A stretch of 64,000 nucleotides of DNA from contig OX155961.1 of assembly GCA_944548615.1 (NCBI GenBank), positions 16,523,629 to 16,587,628 of the forward strand. The letters are read 5' to 3'. A program made the position numbers and the translations under genes. Source of the stretch: Micropterix aruncella. Lineage: Eukaryota > Arthropoda > Insecta > Lepidoptera > Micropterigidae. This document shows positions 54,224-64,000 of this stretch, piece after piece (within the stretch, counting starts at the first letter, position 1; each line of letters begins with the position of its first letter). The notes below the pieces were generated by a model that made no database searches, had not been told where the DNA came from, and saw nothing but the letters and a program-made list of their open reading frames with translations.

Positions 54224-54485
54224 GGAGGGATCGTAAACCGCAGGTAATATGGAAATATATTTTTTTTTTATATTTACGAAAATGCCTAATTTTGTAGTTT
54301 ATACCAGGGAGTCACGTTAATTAGACGTAATTGATTAATGAATGATTGACTCCCTGGTATAAAACTACACAATTGGGCATTCTTCGTAAATATTTAAAAA
54401 ACATTTGCATATTTCCTGCGGTTTACGATCCCCTCCCAGCCCGGGACGCGATGCTGGACAAGCATGCTTGATCGTCTAGACAGCC
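54224..54485. mobile_element. PIF/Harbinger-type MITE, copy 2, left end lost
   Basis: Matches 37043-37355: GGGATCGTAAACCGCAGG, TATACCAGGGAGTCA, loop, TGACTCCCTGGTATAAAACT, CCTGCGGTTTACGATCCC and GCATGCTTGATCGTCTAGAC. The loop is in the opposite orientation to copy 1. The outer 35 bp of the left arm are missing, where the 135 bp array abuts. Confidence 0.75.
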
Positions 54486-54755
54486 CTTTATAGTCACTTC
54501 TGTGCAAAAGGTCATCTGGCCTGGCATGATAATAGATTTGAAGGCCGTCAGCGTAAGTGATATGTATGAGCATTATTACTTAGTTACATATTATTAGTAA
54601 GTTAGAAAATATAACTGGAGAAGAAAAAAGTTATATTGAACTACTAACCAAATAAAAAATAAAATACAAATGAAGCTGCCATGAAATTCACCGACCGGAG
54701 TCAGGCCCATCATAATACTATTAATACACGTCTGAGGGGTGAGCGGTGGACTCCG
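54486..54755. other. Spacer
   Basis: Nothing recognisable. Confidence 0.4.
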
Positions 54756-54759
54756 GACT

Positions 54760-55097
54760 AACGACCGGCTGTGATAGCTTTAGGACAGCTGTCTTACCAC
54801 ATGTGATCGTCCACCTTACCACCCATTCCATCCCCCTTCGAAACCATAGTATTTGAGATGAGGAAATCGCGGTTTTAGATATTTTTTCTAGGAAGGAGTT
54901 GATTTTTTTCCTGGAGAGATCAAGATCTTTGAAGAGGTGAAACAGAGAATTGGCTGGCAGGCGACGAGCGCCAACTTCCACCGCGTCAAGGTGAACATTG
55001 AAGCCGTTCCGGGTGACGGCATTTGCGAGATCAGGGTATTTATTTAGTTTGTACTCGTGATCTTTTAGGATATTTGATTCCAATGCTACAATAAGAG
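54760..55097 (-). pseudogene. LINE C-terminal domain fragment
   Basis: The minus-strand frame gives ALIVALESNILKDHEYKLNK, YPDLANAVTRNGFNVHLDAV, EVGARRLPANSL and KINSFLEKISKTAISSSQIL. EVGARGLPANSL followed by a helix and S--A---S--LW is a familiar C-terminal region of a class of animal retroelement proteins. It is cut at its upstream side by the GC-rich TIR element at 55098. The clade is not determined. Confidence 0.6.
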
Positions 55098-55612
55098 CCG
55101 GGCCACACGATGCGGTGCGGCTGCGGCGCGGCGCCTGAGCGATACCGCTGCGGCGGTATCGCTCATACAAATATCAATATAACCTACATACAAATATCAA
55201 ATGCATGTCACACGGTGCGTTCCGGCGCCGCACCGCACGCAAACCGGTAATATGCGCCGGAGCGGCACCGCTCAGTTGTTAAGTGCAGTCGAATGAGGGT
55301 ACATGCTTACCTGTTTCATTTGTTTTTACGTATTTTTGATAATTTTTAATCTTAGTACCAACGAAGGAGTCCAACGGTTTAAATTTAGTACCAACGAAGA
55401 AGATATTGGCATTGATTACTACTAGTGCTACGTACAATTAACTACAACACTATTCGCCCACTGCGGCGTCGAAGTAACGTTACAGCTCCGCACCGTGCAC
55501 TGTACGTGTGTACGCCCATACGGTGAATTTTTCGCGGTGCGGCGCCGCAAAAATTTGCGGCGCCGCACCGCATGTACGGTGCATTGCACTGTGTGGTCCG
55601 TTGTAGAAGATC
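55098..55612. mobile_element. TIR element with GC-rich palindromes, inserted in a LINE
   Basis: The left end GGGCCACACGATGCGGTGCG and the complement of the right end GGACCACACAGTGCAATGCA are related over about 15-20 bp. Inside, a perfect palindrome TGAGCGATACCGC/GCGGTATCGCTCA is at 55136-55165, and GCGGTGCGGCGCCGC with its inverse is at 55534-55571. GCGGTGCGGC-type motifs recur at both ends. No transposase or certain target duplication is seen. It resembles GC-rich hAT-type MITEs of insects. Confidence 0.55.
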
Positions 55613-56905
55613 GATGACCACTGTTTGCACTGCGAGGCAATGGCTGTCACCCACGTTATCGCTGGGCGACTGTCAAGACTGTCAAGACTGTCAAGCGGGT
55701 CAATTTGTACGAACCCGAAAGGTGTTTACAGCGATGCCCGTTCGTAAAAGTGATTTGACAAATATATCTGCCTCCATGATTTCAGGGGTGCTAATACTGC
55801 GCGCGGGTAAATTGAATTTCGGGAAAATATAACATTTGACGAAGTCTCTACAATATTATCGCCTTGGATCATATCAATGCTAAAGTAAAAGAAGTCAGCG
55901 TCGAGAATACGGTTTTTCATTTCCGACTTAGTGTCAACATAGATTTCTGTCTTGAACATGAACAAACTAGTCGATTTATTATTTATCGATTTTACCTAAA
56001 CGCAATCTCCGTCTCTATTATACCCGATTAATAATAGACCAAACAAAAGATCGCTAAGGGCATTTGCCTCTTCCTTGGGCGCGCTCCCGCAGCCCCTTTG
56101 TAAAGGTTGAAGGGAATTGTATCATATTTCACTCAAATTTATTCGTTACTTGAGAAAATGGACCATCACTTATTAGCATACAAAGGGCGACGTTATCGAA
56201 AATACTTAGGGATTGGACCCTTCTAGATTTACACGGCATGTTGAGTTTGTTTGGAGACAATGGAGAAAATTCTGAAAATTTGGAAGCTTCGTCTGCTGGC
56301 ACACGCCTGAGATGTGTATCTGCTAATTTAGACCTAGCGTTTCATATTTATGCAATACCTAAATTTGCATAGGGATGACTTTTGAAGAGAATTATGTGGG
56401 GGGGAGGGGGTAATTTGACGCATCTACTAAAAAATTCTGAACAATATGAAAATAAAAGTAGAGTTTAGATGGACTAGGGGGCGAGGGCAGATTAAAGAAC
56501 TGTAACAACAAACGAAGAATTAAAACATTTATTCATGTATGACCACCAACAATCTTGCCAATCCCGCAACTGTACCCTAGATTATGGTCGATAGTTTACC
56601 GATTTCTTTGATGGCATAACTTACGTCGTATTTGCCTGAATGTGGGCTTAGTACAGTAGCAATGTTGCTAACTAAAAATAGAAATCGGCTGCTTATTACT
56701 GAAGGTAGCAAATTATGGCTGTTTTTAAGTATATTTGACCTGATTCAGCCTTCACATTAGATAAGTTTTAAATTCAAAGCTTTCTTTTAAAGTTGATAAA
56801 AATACTATACACGATTCAGTACGCGTTTCGTTTGGTCTCAGTGAAGCGTTCTATTTTTAAATCGGAAATTGGATATGGACCATATCCTATCTACTATATC
56901 TTTAT
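55613..56905. other. Spacer; short CAAGACTGT repeat
   Basis: Three CAAGACTGT units lie at about 55674-55700. 55970-56110 is unique and mixed in composition. No gene is recognised. Confidence 0.4.
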
Positions 56906-56907
56906 CA

Positions 56908-58383
56908 TATCGCACGTCACATGGAAAACTGACACAACTGAAAATTTGGTGATTTTGAGTTAATAATGCAGTTAGATGTGCAAGGTTAAATTCTATAAGG
57001 CAGAAAAGAGTCACAATTGTACTTCTAAAAGCCGCCGTTGGAGAGCGGTAGTGTCATTTTTCCATTTTATTATGTTTTACTCGGTTCTTCACGGAACAGT
57101 GTCTATTCTAAGTTGTGCGTTGTGCGTTCGGTTTGTGGAAAATTGACAATTTTTATGTAGATTAGAATACGGGTAGATTACTAGTTCTGCTTATAGAAAA
57201 GTGTTTTTTTTGTGTTGTGACGTTCTTAAAGAAGAAGTTGAGTAAGATTTGATATTCAAATGGCTAATAATCAAAAAGTGTCCCTATTTATTATTTATGT
57301 TCGGTGTATCAATTTTCAATTTACGTACTATCTTGACTTGTGCCCCTTTTTCTCAATATTTGTGTTTAAAAATATACTTTCAAATGAATTCAGTCTTACT
57401 CATGACCTTTTTTCATATTCAAATAGTGAGGTCAATTAGTTTCTCATTGTGATATTTAGAATTATGTCCCTTTTCTGTTGAGATATTAGTAAAAACGGCT
57501 TGTTTTGGTATTTTTTGTGTAGCATTACTAGTTGTAAATTAAGAGTAAATATTAAATATTAAGGATTCTAAGTACAAAAATATAAAATATGTATTACCTA
57601 GGTCACCGTATCATTATAGACCTTTCTTTGGATCTATTTACCAAAATCTTACAGATATTTTTTTCAGCGTCATCATGGCTTCATGTTGCAATTATAATCA
57701 GAATGATTTAATTGAATCAACACCAACTCCGACAACGGAGAAGATTGCGTCTACCGATAAATGGAGTTTCATTAATGAGATCTCTCAAAAACTAAGAGAA
57801 CCAGGAGAACAGGACAATCATAAGACATAAAGCCAGCTTATACAAAAACAATTAAAATAGCGGAGCGAAAAAAAGACGATATAATGGACCTAACTAGGTC
57901 CCACCATATTCCTTCTGCTTACAGGGATTTTATAGTGTAGTATTTAATGAATAAACTCACTTTTCTATGTTAAAAGCGAGGTTTAAAACTTACAACTTTT
58001 TAGATTATATTTATTCCTTTTCAGTATTGTGAAATACATTTTATTAACATTAAAAATAGAGAAATACTCATTTTATATGCCTTTTATTTTTGTCTTTAAT
58101 AATCAACCATTTTTAAAATATCTGATATTTTAGTAGGAAAAGTGACACAATTAGTGCAAACTATGAAATTTAAGCTACCAAGTCTACTATAGTAATCAAA
58201 ATTCCGTTTTTTTTTTATATAAAACGCAGAATAATATGATTTCATTACCTGCATTCTTAAAATTGTAATATTTACTAGTATTTCGAGCTTTTGGCTAGTG
58301 CAAAATATATTATTTTTGTTTTTTCGTTCTCCTGAAAAAGTACATTTTTCAGTTCTGTCAGTTTTCTATGTCGCGTGCGATAT
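56908..58383. mobile_element. TIR DNA element, about 1.47 kb
   Basis: The left end TATCGCACGTCACATGGAAA followed by ACTGACACAACTGAAAA pairs with the complement of the right end, TATCGCACGCGACATAGAAA then ACTGACAGAACTGAAAA: about 37 bp with four differences. TA precedes and follows, which could be a TA target duplication. The interior is AT-rich, with a possible small gene at 57668-57835. The superfamily is not determined. Confidence 0.65.
57668..57830 (+). CDS. Possible 51-codon exon in the TIR element
   Basis: CTTACAGATATTTTTTTCAG at 57648-57667 looks like a splice acceptor with a pyrimidine tract. Seven bases later an ATG (57675) opens a 51-codon frame starting MASCCNYNQNDLIESTPTPT and ending at TAA near 57830. 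A further acceptor-like CTTCTGCTTACAG lies near 57920, and an AATAAA at 57950 could end a transcript. The protein is not recognised and is rich in polar residues. No upstream exon can be shown. It may be a remnant of a transposon-encoded protein or chance. Confidence 0.25.
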
Positions 58384-58566
58384 GGTATGTTTGAAAATAA
58401 CATTTGCAATGGCAGTGGTTATGATTTGCGATAGACGTTAATTGAAAAACATTTGGGAGGTTGTAGATTTTTTTTATTTTCGAAGTAGGCGGTGGGTGAA
58501 ATACGTTTGAGAGCCAGTGATATGGAGGATCTGTCTGCAGTGGGTATTGCCCAATTTTCACCTTGG
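58384..58566. other. Spacer
   Basis: No feature is recognised. Confidence 0.4.
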
Positions 58567-58725
58567 TATACAGGTTCAAATGTTAATTTGGTACACATGT
58601 TCCAATACGTAATAATTACTACTTTAATGTTTAGATAGAATAATTAATGGAATTCTATCTCTCTCTATTATTTCTGTAATGTTATCAGCCTATATAAAAG
58701 AACCATAGGTGGCACTAATGAGCGC
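58567..58725 (+). repeat. Dispersed repeat family F, copy 2
   Basis: See the 38383-38515 copy. Shared blocks are AATACGTAATAATTA, TAATGTTTAGATA, ATTCTATCTC, TATTATTTCTGTAATGT and AGGTGGCACTAAT. Confidence 0.55.
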
Positions 58726-59334
58726 TTGTTTTTATTAAAATATAATAGAATACAATAATTTTATTGTGCGATAAAAACAATACTTAACGGTTTTATAAAA
58801 AAAAGACCATTTATGCACAAATGGCGGACTTATCGCCATAGTGATATCTTACAGTCAACCATTTAATCTTATAATTGGTAGATTTTTTTTTTTTTATAAT
58901 TAGTCAATCCTTTATATAAAAAAAACATTCATTATCACTATCATTTATTTATTTATTTATTTAATACTTGTACACATAATATAGTTACATTGTTACCGAA
59001 GTAAAGAATTTATACATTTTAAAAAACAGCTTAAGATTGACACAGATTTTGTAACAAATTGCGCTATGCACATCTAACGAGGCTTCTCAGGCCTGTATCT
59101 ATAAGATGCACATGATTCAGATTGTGAAAAAACATGAATAATCATATTAAATTAATATATTTCGACAAGAAAAAAAAAGAGAAAAGAAAGAATAAAAATA
59201 TAGTTATACCAAATTATTATAAAAAGTAAGTTATAACAAATAAATTGCTATTAATAAAATCGTCGATGGACCACCACATTCACCAACACCACATGCACTT
59301 CACCGGCGAAGACAGGGTGAAAATATGTAGTACC
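58726..59334. other. AT-rich spacer with LINE tail (minus strand) at 58940-59060
   Basis: TTTATTTATTTATTTATTTAA at about 58944-58965 corresponds to an AAATA tail on the minus strand. The sequence beyond it is probably a LINE 3' region. No coding part is present. Confidence 0.4.
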
Positions 59335-60029
59335 GAGCTGAGCTTTTGGGTGCTAATGGGCCTTGTTGCAGTTATGCCAGCAAGACCCATGTGTTTAAGG
59401 GTCGGCCAAACTCATAGGTCAATATCCATCCGGCAGCCTCGACGCTGAAGTACGAGCCCAAGTAAGACTCTGCCCTATAGGCCAGTTTCTCCTAGGAATC
59501 AACCTTCGGGCGCACCTGGACGGTTTGCACACCGTACTGCGTCAGCCAATAGATTGTGCATTCCGACTGATAGTCGGGGGAGTCTGGAAACGGCCTTGTT
59601 TCCTATATAAAGCGGCGGTAGTTCCCTATAAACCTTACGGCAATTGCTCTTGCCACGACCAATCGGCTACCCGATACCGGCTGAAAAGCCGGAAAAAGAA
59701 TGCCGCTGTGATTCGGTAGGCACTGAATCACCGCTACGTAAAAGAGAGAACCGCGCAAGCGACCTCGAACCTGTAACCAGCCGGGAGACCGCAGTAATCT
59801 GGTTGCAACTGGAAGTAAGGGGGCGAGTGTCGGCCCGCTGGGTGATTGACCTGGTGACTTCGCGGTAAGGCGTTGGCTTCTTACAGGCGAATGACGTAAC
59901 TAGACAGTGGACTATCTTCGACCCAAATCTTCTACGCTCAGAGACAGAACGATCTAATATCGTTAAAACTTTTTGAGGTGACGGATTTTCCCGTTGTAGT
60001 TGGCAGTTCCAGTTGGTATTGAGCTGAGC
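59335..60029 (+). mobile_element. A/B-family retroposon, copy A5, with 9 bp target duplication
   Basis: Body 59344-60020, flanked by GAGCTGAGC at 59335-59343 and 60021-60029. 5' end TTGGGTGCTAATGGGCC; 3' end CCCGTTGTAGTTGGCAGTTC and a further 14 bases. It is full length relative to A1. Confidence 0.75.
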
Positions 60030-60533
60030 AATCCAATATTATATATATTTAATAGTACGAATAATTGCACCTAATATTACTTCAGAAGCTTAGAAGGCTC
60101 TAAAATCGCTCGATCTAAAACAACTTTCGTGTTAGAAAATAGATACATAAAGCAAAGCGTCCGTACACAAAATATGTAATAAGTAATACAGAGCACGTGC
60201 ACATCTACTCGTACGTCCAAGTGAAACTTATCAAGCGGTAGATAAATTTGTTAGGGAGTGCAGTGGTGGCGTAACAAGCCCTAGATTCGGTTTCACGGGT
60301 GGGGGCGCTCCAGCCGGCCAACAGCAGCTTGAGCCGGTTGACAGCGAAGTTGCCCCCGAAAACTTGCAAACATAAATTTGATGCGAGATACGAAAACTTT
60401 AAATTGAGTTAGTACATAGTTGGACGCGGCAGGACGGAACCGCCAACTGCGGCGACGCGACGGCTTAGAAAGAACGCACGTTCTGCGGGGTAGAGATTGA
60501 CCGGAAGCGGTTTCTGCCTCTTTTTCACGGCTT
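60030..60533. other. Unique spacer
   Basis: 60290-60500 is GC-richer (GGGCGCTCCAGCCGGCCAAC). The 88-codon minus-strand frame there has no recognisable domain. Confidence 0.35.
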
Positions 60534-61215
60534 CGTGCAGCTTGGGCCATAAGATCCATTGTGTTCTCGGATCAGTCAAACTCCTATTCAGAAGCCTTCT
60601 CGTATGGAAGGCTAAGACTCCCAGGGAAGGAACCCAGGGTAAGACTCTCGCGTCTCAGACCTTACGGCTGGTGGATCGGTTTCCCTTGGGGCTTGCCTCC
60701 CGGCGCTACTGAACTGTTTGCGCACCGTTCGTCTACTCCACTCGGTTGTGCACTCTAACTGCTGAAGGAATATGGAGACTATTGAAATATAATGTCTCCT
60801 AGGAAGCAGGGGTGTATGTTGACTTGTCGACTACCAGTCTTAAAATGACCAATTGGGTACCTGATCCTGAATTCAGAGCCGGACAAAAAATGCCATTGGT
60901 CCGCGATAGATGGACGTGATATATACAGGTCGTGCAAGCAACTTCGGACCCGTAACCAGTCAGGAGGCAGGAGGTATCCTGAAGGTTAATTCCAGTCGGA
61001 GATATCCTCCCAAACTGGTAGTCAGGCGGTGAGGCTGCCCACTGAGTACCATTTCCGGTGCCTCGCCGTAAGGCGTTGGCCTCTGACAGGCAGGTGGCGT
61101 AACGATACAGTGGATTGTATTTCGTCTCAAGTCTTCTGCGCTCACGTCATTGGAGACAGAACGATCGTTAAAACTTTCTAAGGTGACGGGTTCGCGCGTT
61201 GTAGTTGACAGCTCT
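60534..61215 (+). mobile_element. A/B-family retroposon, copy B5, near full length
   Basis: Head GGCTTCGTGCAGCTTGGGCC, the standard B order, 3' end CGCGTTGTAGTTGACAGCTC. It has a local duplication CCCAGGGAAGGAACCCAGGG near 60620. Another family member starts within about 20 bases of its 3' end. Confidence 0.72.
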
Positions 61216-61224
61216 AGTTGCCGA

Positions 61225-61400
61225 AACGGGTGGCAGTAAAGGTTCCATGCAGCTTGGGTTAGGGCCGTGTCGTGGACATAGGATCGGATCCTCTGGGAGA
61301 TGACCTACGGGTGCTGCTGGGCAGTTTACGCATCGTGCGGCATCAGCCAATCGACTGTAGACTCCGGCGAATAACCGGGGGAAGGAGGGAATCTGAAAAT
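61225..61400 (+). mobile_element. A/B-family retroposon, 5' fragment
   Basis: Starts GGTGGCAGTAAAGGTTCCAT and GCAGCTTGGGTTAGGGCC (B-like head), then joins A-like sequence CATCGTGCGGCATCAGCC and AATCGACTGTAGACTCCGGC. It is interrupted at about 61400. Its mix of A- and B-like parts shows that the subfamilies recombine or share ancestry. Confidence 0.6.
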
Positions 61401-61565
61401 ATTCTTATACGAACTGATGCCAGCTACTTTTGAAAGGATCTGTTGGCAAGAGGTAAAATGTGTGAGGTTGTAGGAAGTAATCTCTGGATCTACTGAACCG
61501 ATTTTGAAAATTCTTTTACCAATAGAGTTATTTGTGAGTGTCATAGGGCTATATACTAATCCGAA
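61401..61565 (+). repeat. LINE 3' non-coding fragment
   Basis: ACTGAACCGATTTTGAAAATTCTTTTACCAATAGAG followed by GAGTGTCATAGGGCTATATA is a known type of insect RTE-like 3' region. No coding part remains. Confidence 0.45.
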
Positions 61566-62015
61566 AAATTAAAAGACTTTTACGTGGTAGTTGGATTTGC
61601 AAAGTAAGTCGGAGAAAAAACGGTCGAACGAAAACGTTTCTTACGAACGCTACTTTAACGATGAGAGATATATGATTGAGTTCTAGAGAAAAGTTGTCTA
61701 GCTTGGTAATGCCTACAAAAAAGTCAGCGATAGCATATGTCCAAAATTTATATTTAAGTCACAAAAAGTAGTATTTTATATTTAAAAAAATATTTTAATC
61801 TTTGGGTCATGTTTATTGGTCATATTATCAACAATTATGAATTCATATTAAAATAAGTAAATTTATCGTCTCAAGTGTTTAAAATAGAAGACTTTTCCCT
61901 TTTACTGCATATAATTTCCCTTTTACTGCATAAATGGTTAAAGAGATAAGACACTCACAAATAAGACACTCACAAGAAGACACTCACAAATAACGGTGAT
62001 ACAGTCAATTTGGCA
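61566..62015. other. AT-rich spacer with short tandem GACACTCACAA
   Basis: 61950-61995 has three GACACTCACAA units, and 61895-61932 repeats TTCCCTTTTACTGCATA twice. No gene is recognised. Confidence 0.5.
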
Positions 62016-62019
62016 TGCA

Positions 62020-62760
62020 AATTTTATTTTATTTTATTTTTTTATTAGCTAAATGTATACAGCATATTCATTATATTTTAAAAAATATATTTTATAAATT
62101 AACAATAATATAGCCATTAATACATTTTAAAAGCACCTATTTAAACGATAATAATTTTATAACCTTTTTTTTTAGTAAAAAAAGAAAAAAGGAAAAAGAA
62201 GCATTTCTAAATTTAATGTATAAGTACCATAGGGGAATGGAAATGGAAGAAGGGATTGTTATAACATTATGTGTAATATACGTTCATAAATGGCCATACA
62301 TACGTATACTATTGACATATATATACATATAGACATACATACACACATAAATACATTGTATATAATAAAGTAATAAGTAGTGCGTATTTTATAAATATTT
62401 AAATGAATTATCGTTCCTGAGCTTTTCTTCGACTGCGTGAAGAAAAGGCTTCATGTCCAGAGAAAAAATGTCAAGGTCATTAAACCTGTTATTAAAAGAG
62501 GTGAGTAACCGTATCATAGTAGAGTTGCTGAAGTGGCTAGTATTGCATCTGGGCACGTGAAGCAAACGAGAAACTCGGGTACTTCTGGGGGGCACTCTCA
62601 AGGAAATTCGCTCAGTTAAAGCTGGACAGTCTATTAAACCATACATATGCAGTAAAAATATAACCTTTCTTTTGGCAGTCAGGAAATAAATTATACCACT
62701 CAGTACTAACCGAACCACACTCATAATTTCATCACAAGTAAAAAGTTTTACCGCCCGACG
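62020..62760 (-). pseudogene. 5'-truncated LINE, ORF2 C-terminus and 3' UTR
   Basis: The minus-strand frame 62724-62389 gives CPALTERISLRVPPRSTRVS, LLHVPRCNTSHFSNSTMIRL and FNNRFNDLDIFSLDMKPFL. This fits the conserved C-terminus of CR1/Jockey-like ORF2 (VP-R--R, P---T-F----I-R, N----D-F). The 3' region extends to TTTTATTTTATTTT at 62025-62040, the tail. All catalytic parts are missing. Confidence 0.65.
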
Positions 62761-63250
62761 AAGTGGGCACGTGTCAGCTAGTCTAAAATAAATCTAAACA
62801 TATTTTTTGCGTATGTATGTACTTAAGTTTTGAACTTACTGTGTCAGCGAAGAAATCTATCTATGTGCATTTCCAGATACTTTACAGAGAGTGTTCGCTA
62901 TCGCTACCAAGTTAGATTTTGGTAGAAACCACAAAAAAAATAATTTCGGATGGTCTCTACAGCTGGGAGACGGGCTGACTAGTGAGGTTGATACCGTTAT
63001 TGTGCATATACAAGAAATGCTTTGCCATATTTATAATATGAACACGTCGAGAATAAACCTAAAATGTACGTAATATTTTCGTGTGTTTAGTTTACCTTGC
63101 CCTATACTTTGCTTAGATTTTGCTAGATAATGATTGCTTAGATTGTATTAATCCTGGGAGTGTTGTGCTTTCTCGCTACAAAGGAAAGTTTTGTGAGCGC
63201 TCTAAAAAAACTAGATAAAGACGGAAATAAACATTTTGATCCCCCTCCTC
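62761..63250. other. Spacer
   Basis: A 60-codon frame at 62891-63073 is followed by GTACGT, which could be a splice donor, but there is no recognisable domain, so it is not called. Confidence 0.3.
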
Positions 63251-63470
63251 CCCCCCCCAAGGCGATTAGGGCAATTTCCAGATTGAAATCTCTCTGTGAG
63301 TTTGTATGTGTGTGTGTGTGTATTCCTCCACGATAGCGCCTAAACGCTTCATCCGATTGAGCTGAAATTTAGCATGCAGGCATCATTTGGACATGGCAAG
63401 CGTCGAAAAGATTGTAGTTGCAATCGGTCCACCAGGGAGCGCGCTGGTCATACAGAAGTGTGACTAGCAC
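63251..63470 (+). repeat. RTE-type 3' region with short (TG)n
   Basis: GGCAATTTCCAGATTGAAAT, (TG)n at 63305-63320, TTCATCCGATTGAGCTGAAA and AGATTGTAGTTGCAATCGGT are typical of non-coding insect LINE ends. Confidence 0.5.
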
Positions 63471-64000
63471 TAGTATCTTGAAATATTGTACATGGATGTG
63501 TTGCTAGGCCAAAACCACATTGATGTTTTGGTAGGAATATCTCATATACAAGCGACAAAAATATTTTTTAAACTTCGCCATATTTAAGAAAACACTGCAT
63601 CATATTGGAAAAATACTATTTTGATACCACGGAAAATACCACAAATATAGTTCAAACATACTACTAAAATACTACGTAAATACTACTGGGGGAGGGGAAT
63701 TAACTTGCGGGGGGAGGGGTTAAAGGTTGGCCCCGGAAGGGTATCAAAGGGGGGGATAGTGGCCGGGTGGGGGGGGGGGGCGGGAAAGTCTCGGGGTCAG
63801 CTAACCGGTTTTTTATCTATTTCTTCTTAAAAAATATAGGTAAGAGACTTTGCTTTTCCCACGGTTTGTGTGGAGGGAAATGCATTTTTTACAAAAAATT
63901 TATACATGTCATTGAAAGTAGGATTAAACCAATTAATTACATGGCTGCCCACGTTGAAAGAATAAACCCAGCTCCATATTTTGTCACTTGTATCTTTATC
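63471..64000. other. Spacer with G-rich runs 63690-63785
   Basis: Several runs of 5-10 G (for example near 63765-63780) occur in a block with GGGG spacings that could form G-quadruplex structures. No gene is recognised. Confidence 0.4.

Noticed and set aside
54721..55170. 149-codon host protein
   Set aside because: The conserved part is a LINE C-terminal domain, and the N-terminal part is translated from the GC-rich TIR element.
62891..63073. Exon followed by a GTACGT donor
   Set aside because: Only one weak splice signal, no acceptor and no recognisable protein.

Overview
This is eukaryotic, insect nuclear DNA. I infer a moth or butterfly (Lepidoptera), mainly because the non-LTR 3' tail at about 46.82-47.11 kb ends in a CCTCCTCC/T-run/AAGTCGGTTAA motif that I know as a very common lepidopteran repeat end. 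CR1/Jockey-like and RTE-like LINE remains, hAT and PIF/Harbinger elements and (ATAAA)n-type LINE tails fit this. No host protein-coding gene can be supported. The sequence looks like intergenic or large-intron DNA built from transposons, satellites and AT-rich spacer. Bacterial features (operons, ribosome binding sites, CRISPR) do not apply.

Layout. 0-8 kb: unique AT-rich DNA, a GC-rich island, three members of a ~670-720 bp retroposon family (called A/B here), and a ~690 bp (TA)n tract. 8-16 kb: LINE 3' fragments, a 75 bp tandem repeat, a 1.08 kb foldback element and an RTE remnant. 16.1-20.0 kb: an almost complete LINE on the minus strand, with ORF1 and ORF2 overlapping and one nonsense codon in ORF2. 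20-28 kb: mostly unique spacer with short LINE tails and an A copy interrupted by an RTE 3' end. 28.1-32.1 kb: a dense nest of a PIF/Harbinger remnant holding a LINE fragment, a B copy cut by a MITE, and a hAT-like element (8 bp target duplication) holding two (TA)n tracts and a 619 bp tandem repeat. 32.6-34.2 kb: three A/B retroposons head to tail on the minus strand. 35-38 kb: a tRNA-headed SINE, a 519 bp TIR element, another (TA)n tract, a Harbinger-type MITE and a 9 bp minisatellite. 40-43 kb: LINE remnants, one split by a foldback element whose arms are made of GGGCGC-containing subrepeats. 44-48 kb: small MITEs and LINE 3' ends. 48.0-52.6 kb: an array of ~552 bp units arranged as a large palindrome between two (TA)n tracts. 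52.9-55.6 kb: a ~135 bp tandem array, a MITE, and a LINE fragment interrupted by a GC-rich palindromic element. 56.9-58.4 kb: a 1.47 kb TIR element with a possible small spliced ORF. 59.3-61.4 kb: another A/B cluster. 62-63.5 kb: LINE 3' ends.

Two repeat systems are the most unusual. The first is a tandem family (called R here) shared between the hAT interior (30.8-31.6 kb) and the 48-52 kb array. Its diverged subfamilies keep a 5 bp stem with an 11 nt loop at the same place, although all five base pairs differ, and long (TA)n tracts arise inside or beside its units in four of six cases. The second is the A/B family, which has 9-13 bp target duplications but no poly(A) tail and no pol III boxes that I can find.

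The window also has several islands of higher GC content with no repeat similarity inside the window. They could be conserved regulatory elements of a nearby gene, but this cannot be shown from the sequence alone.
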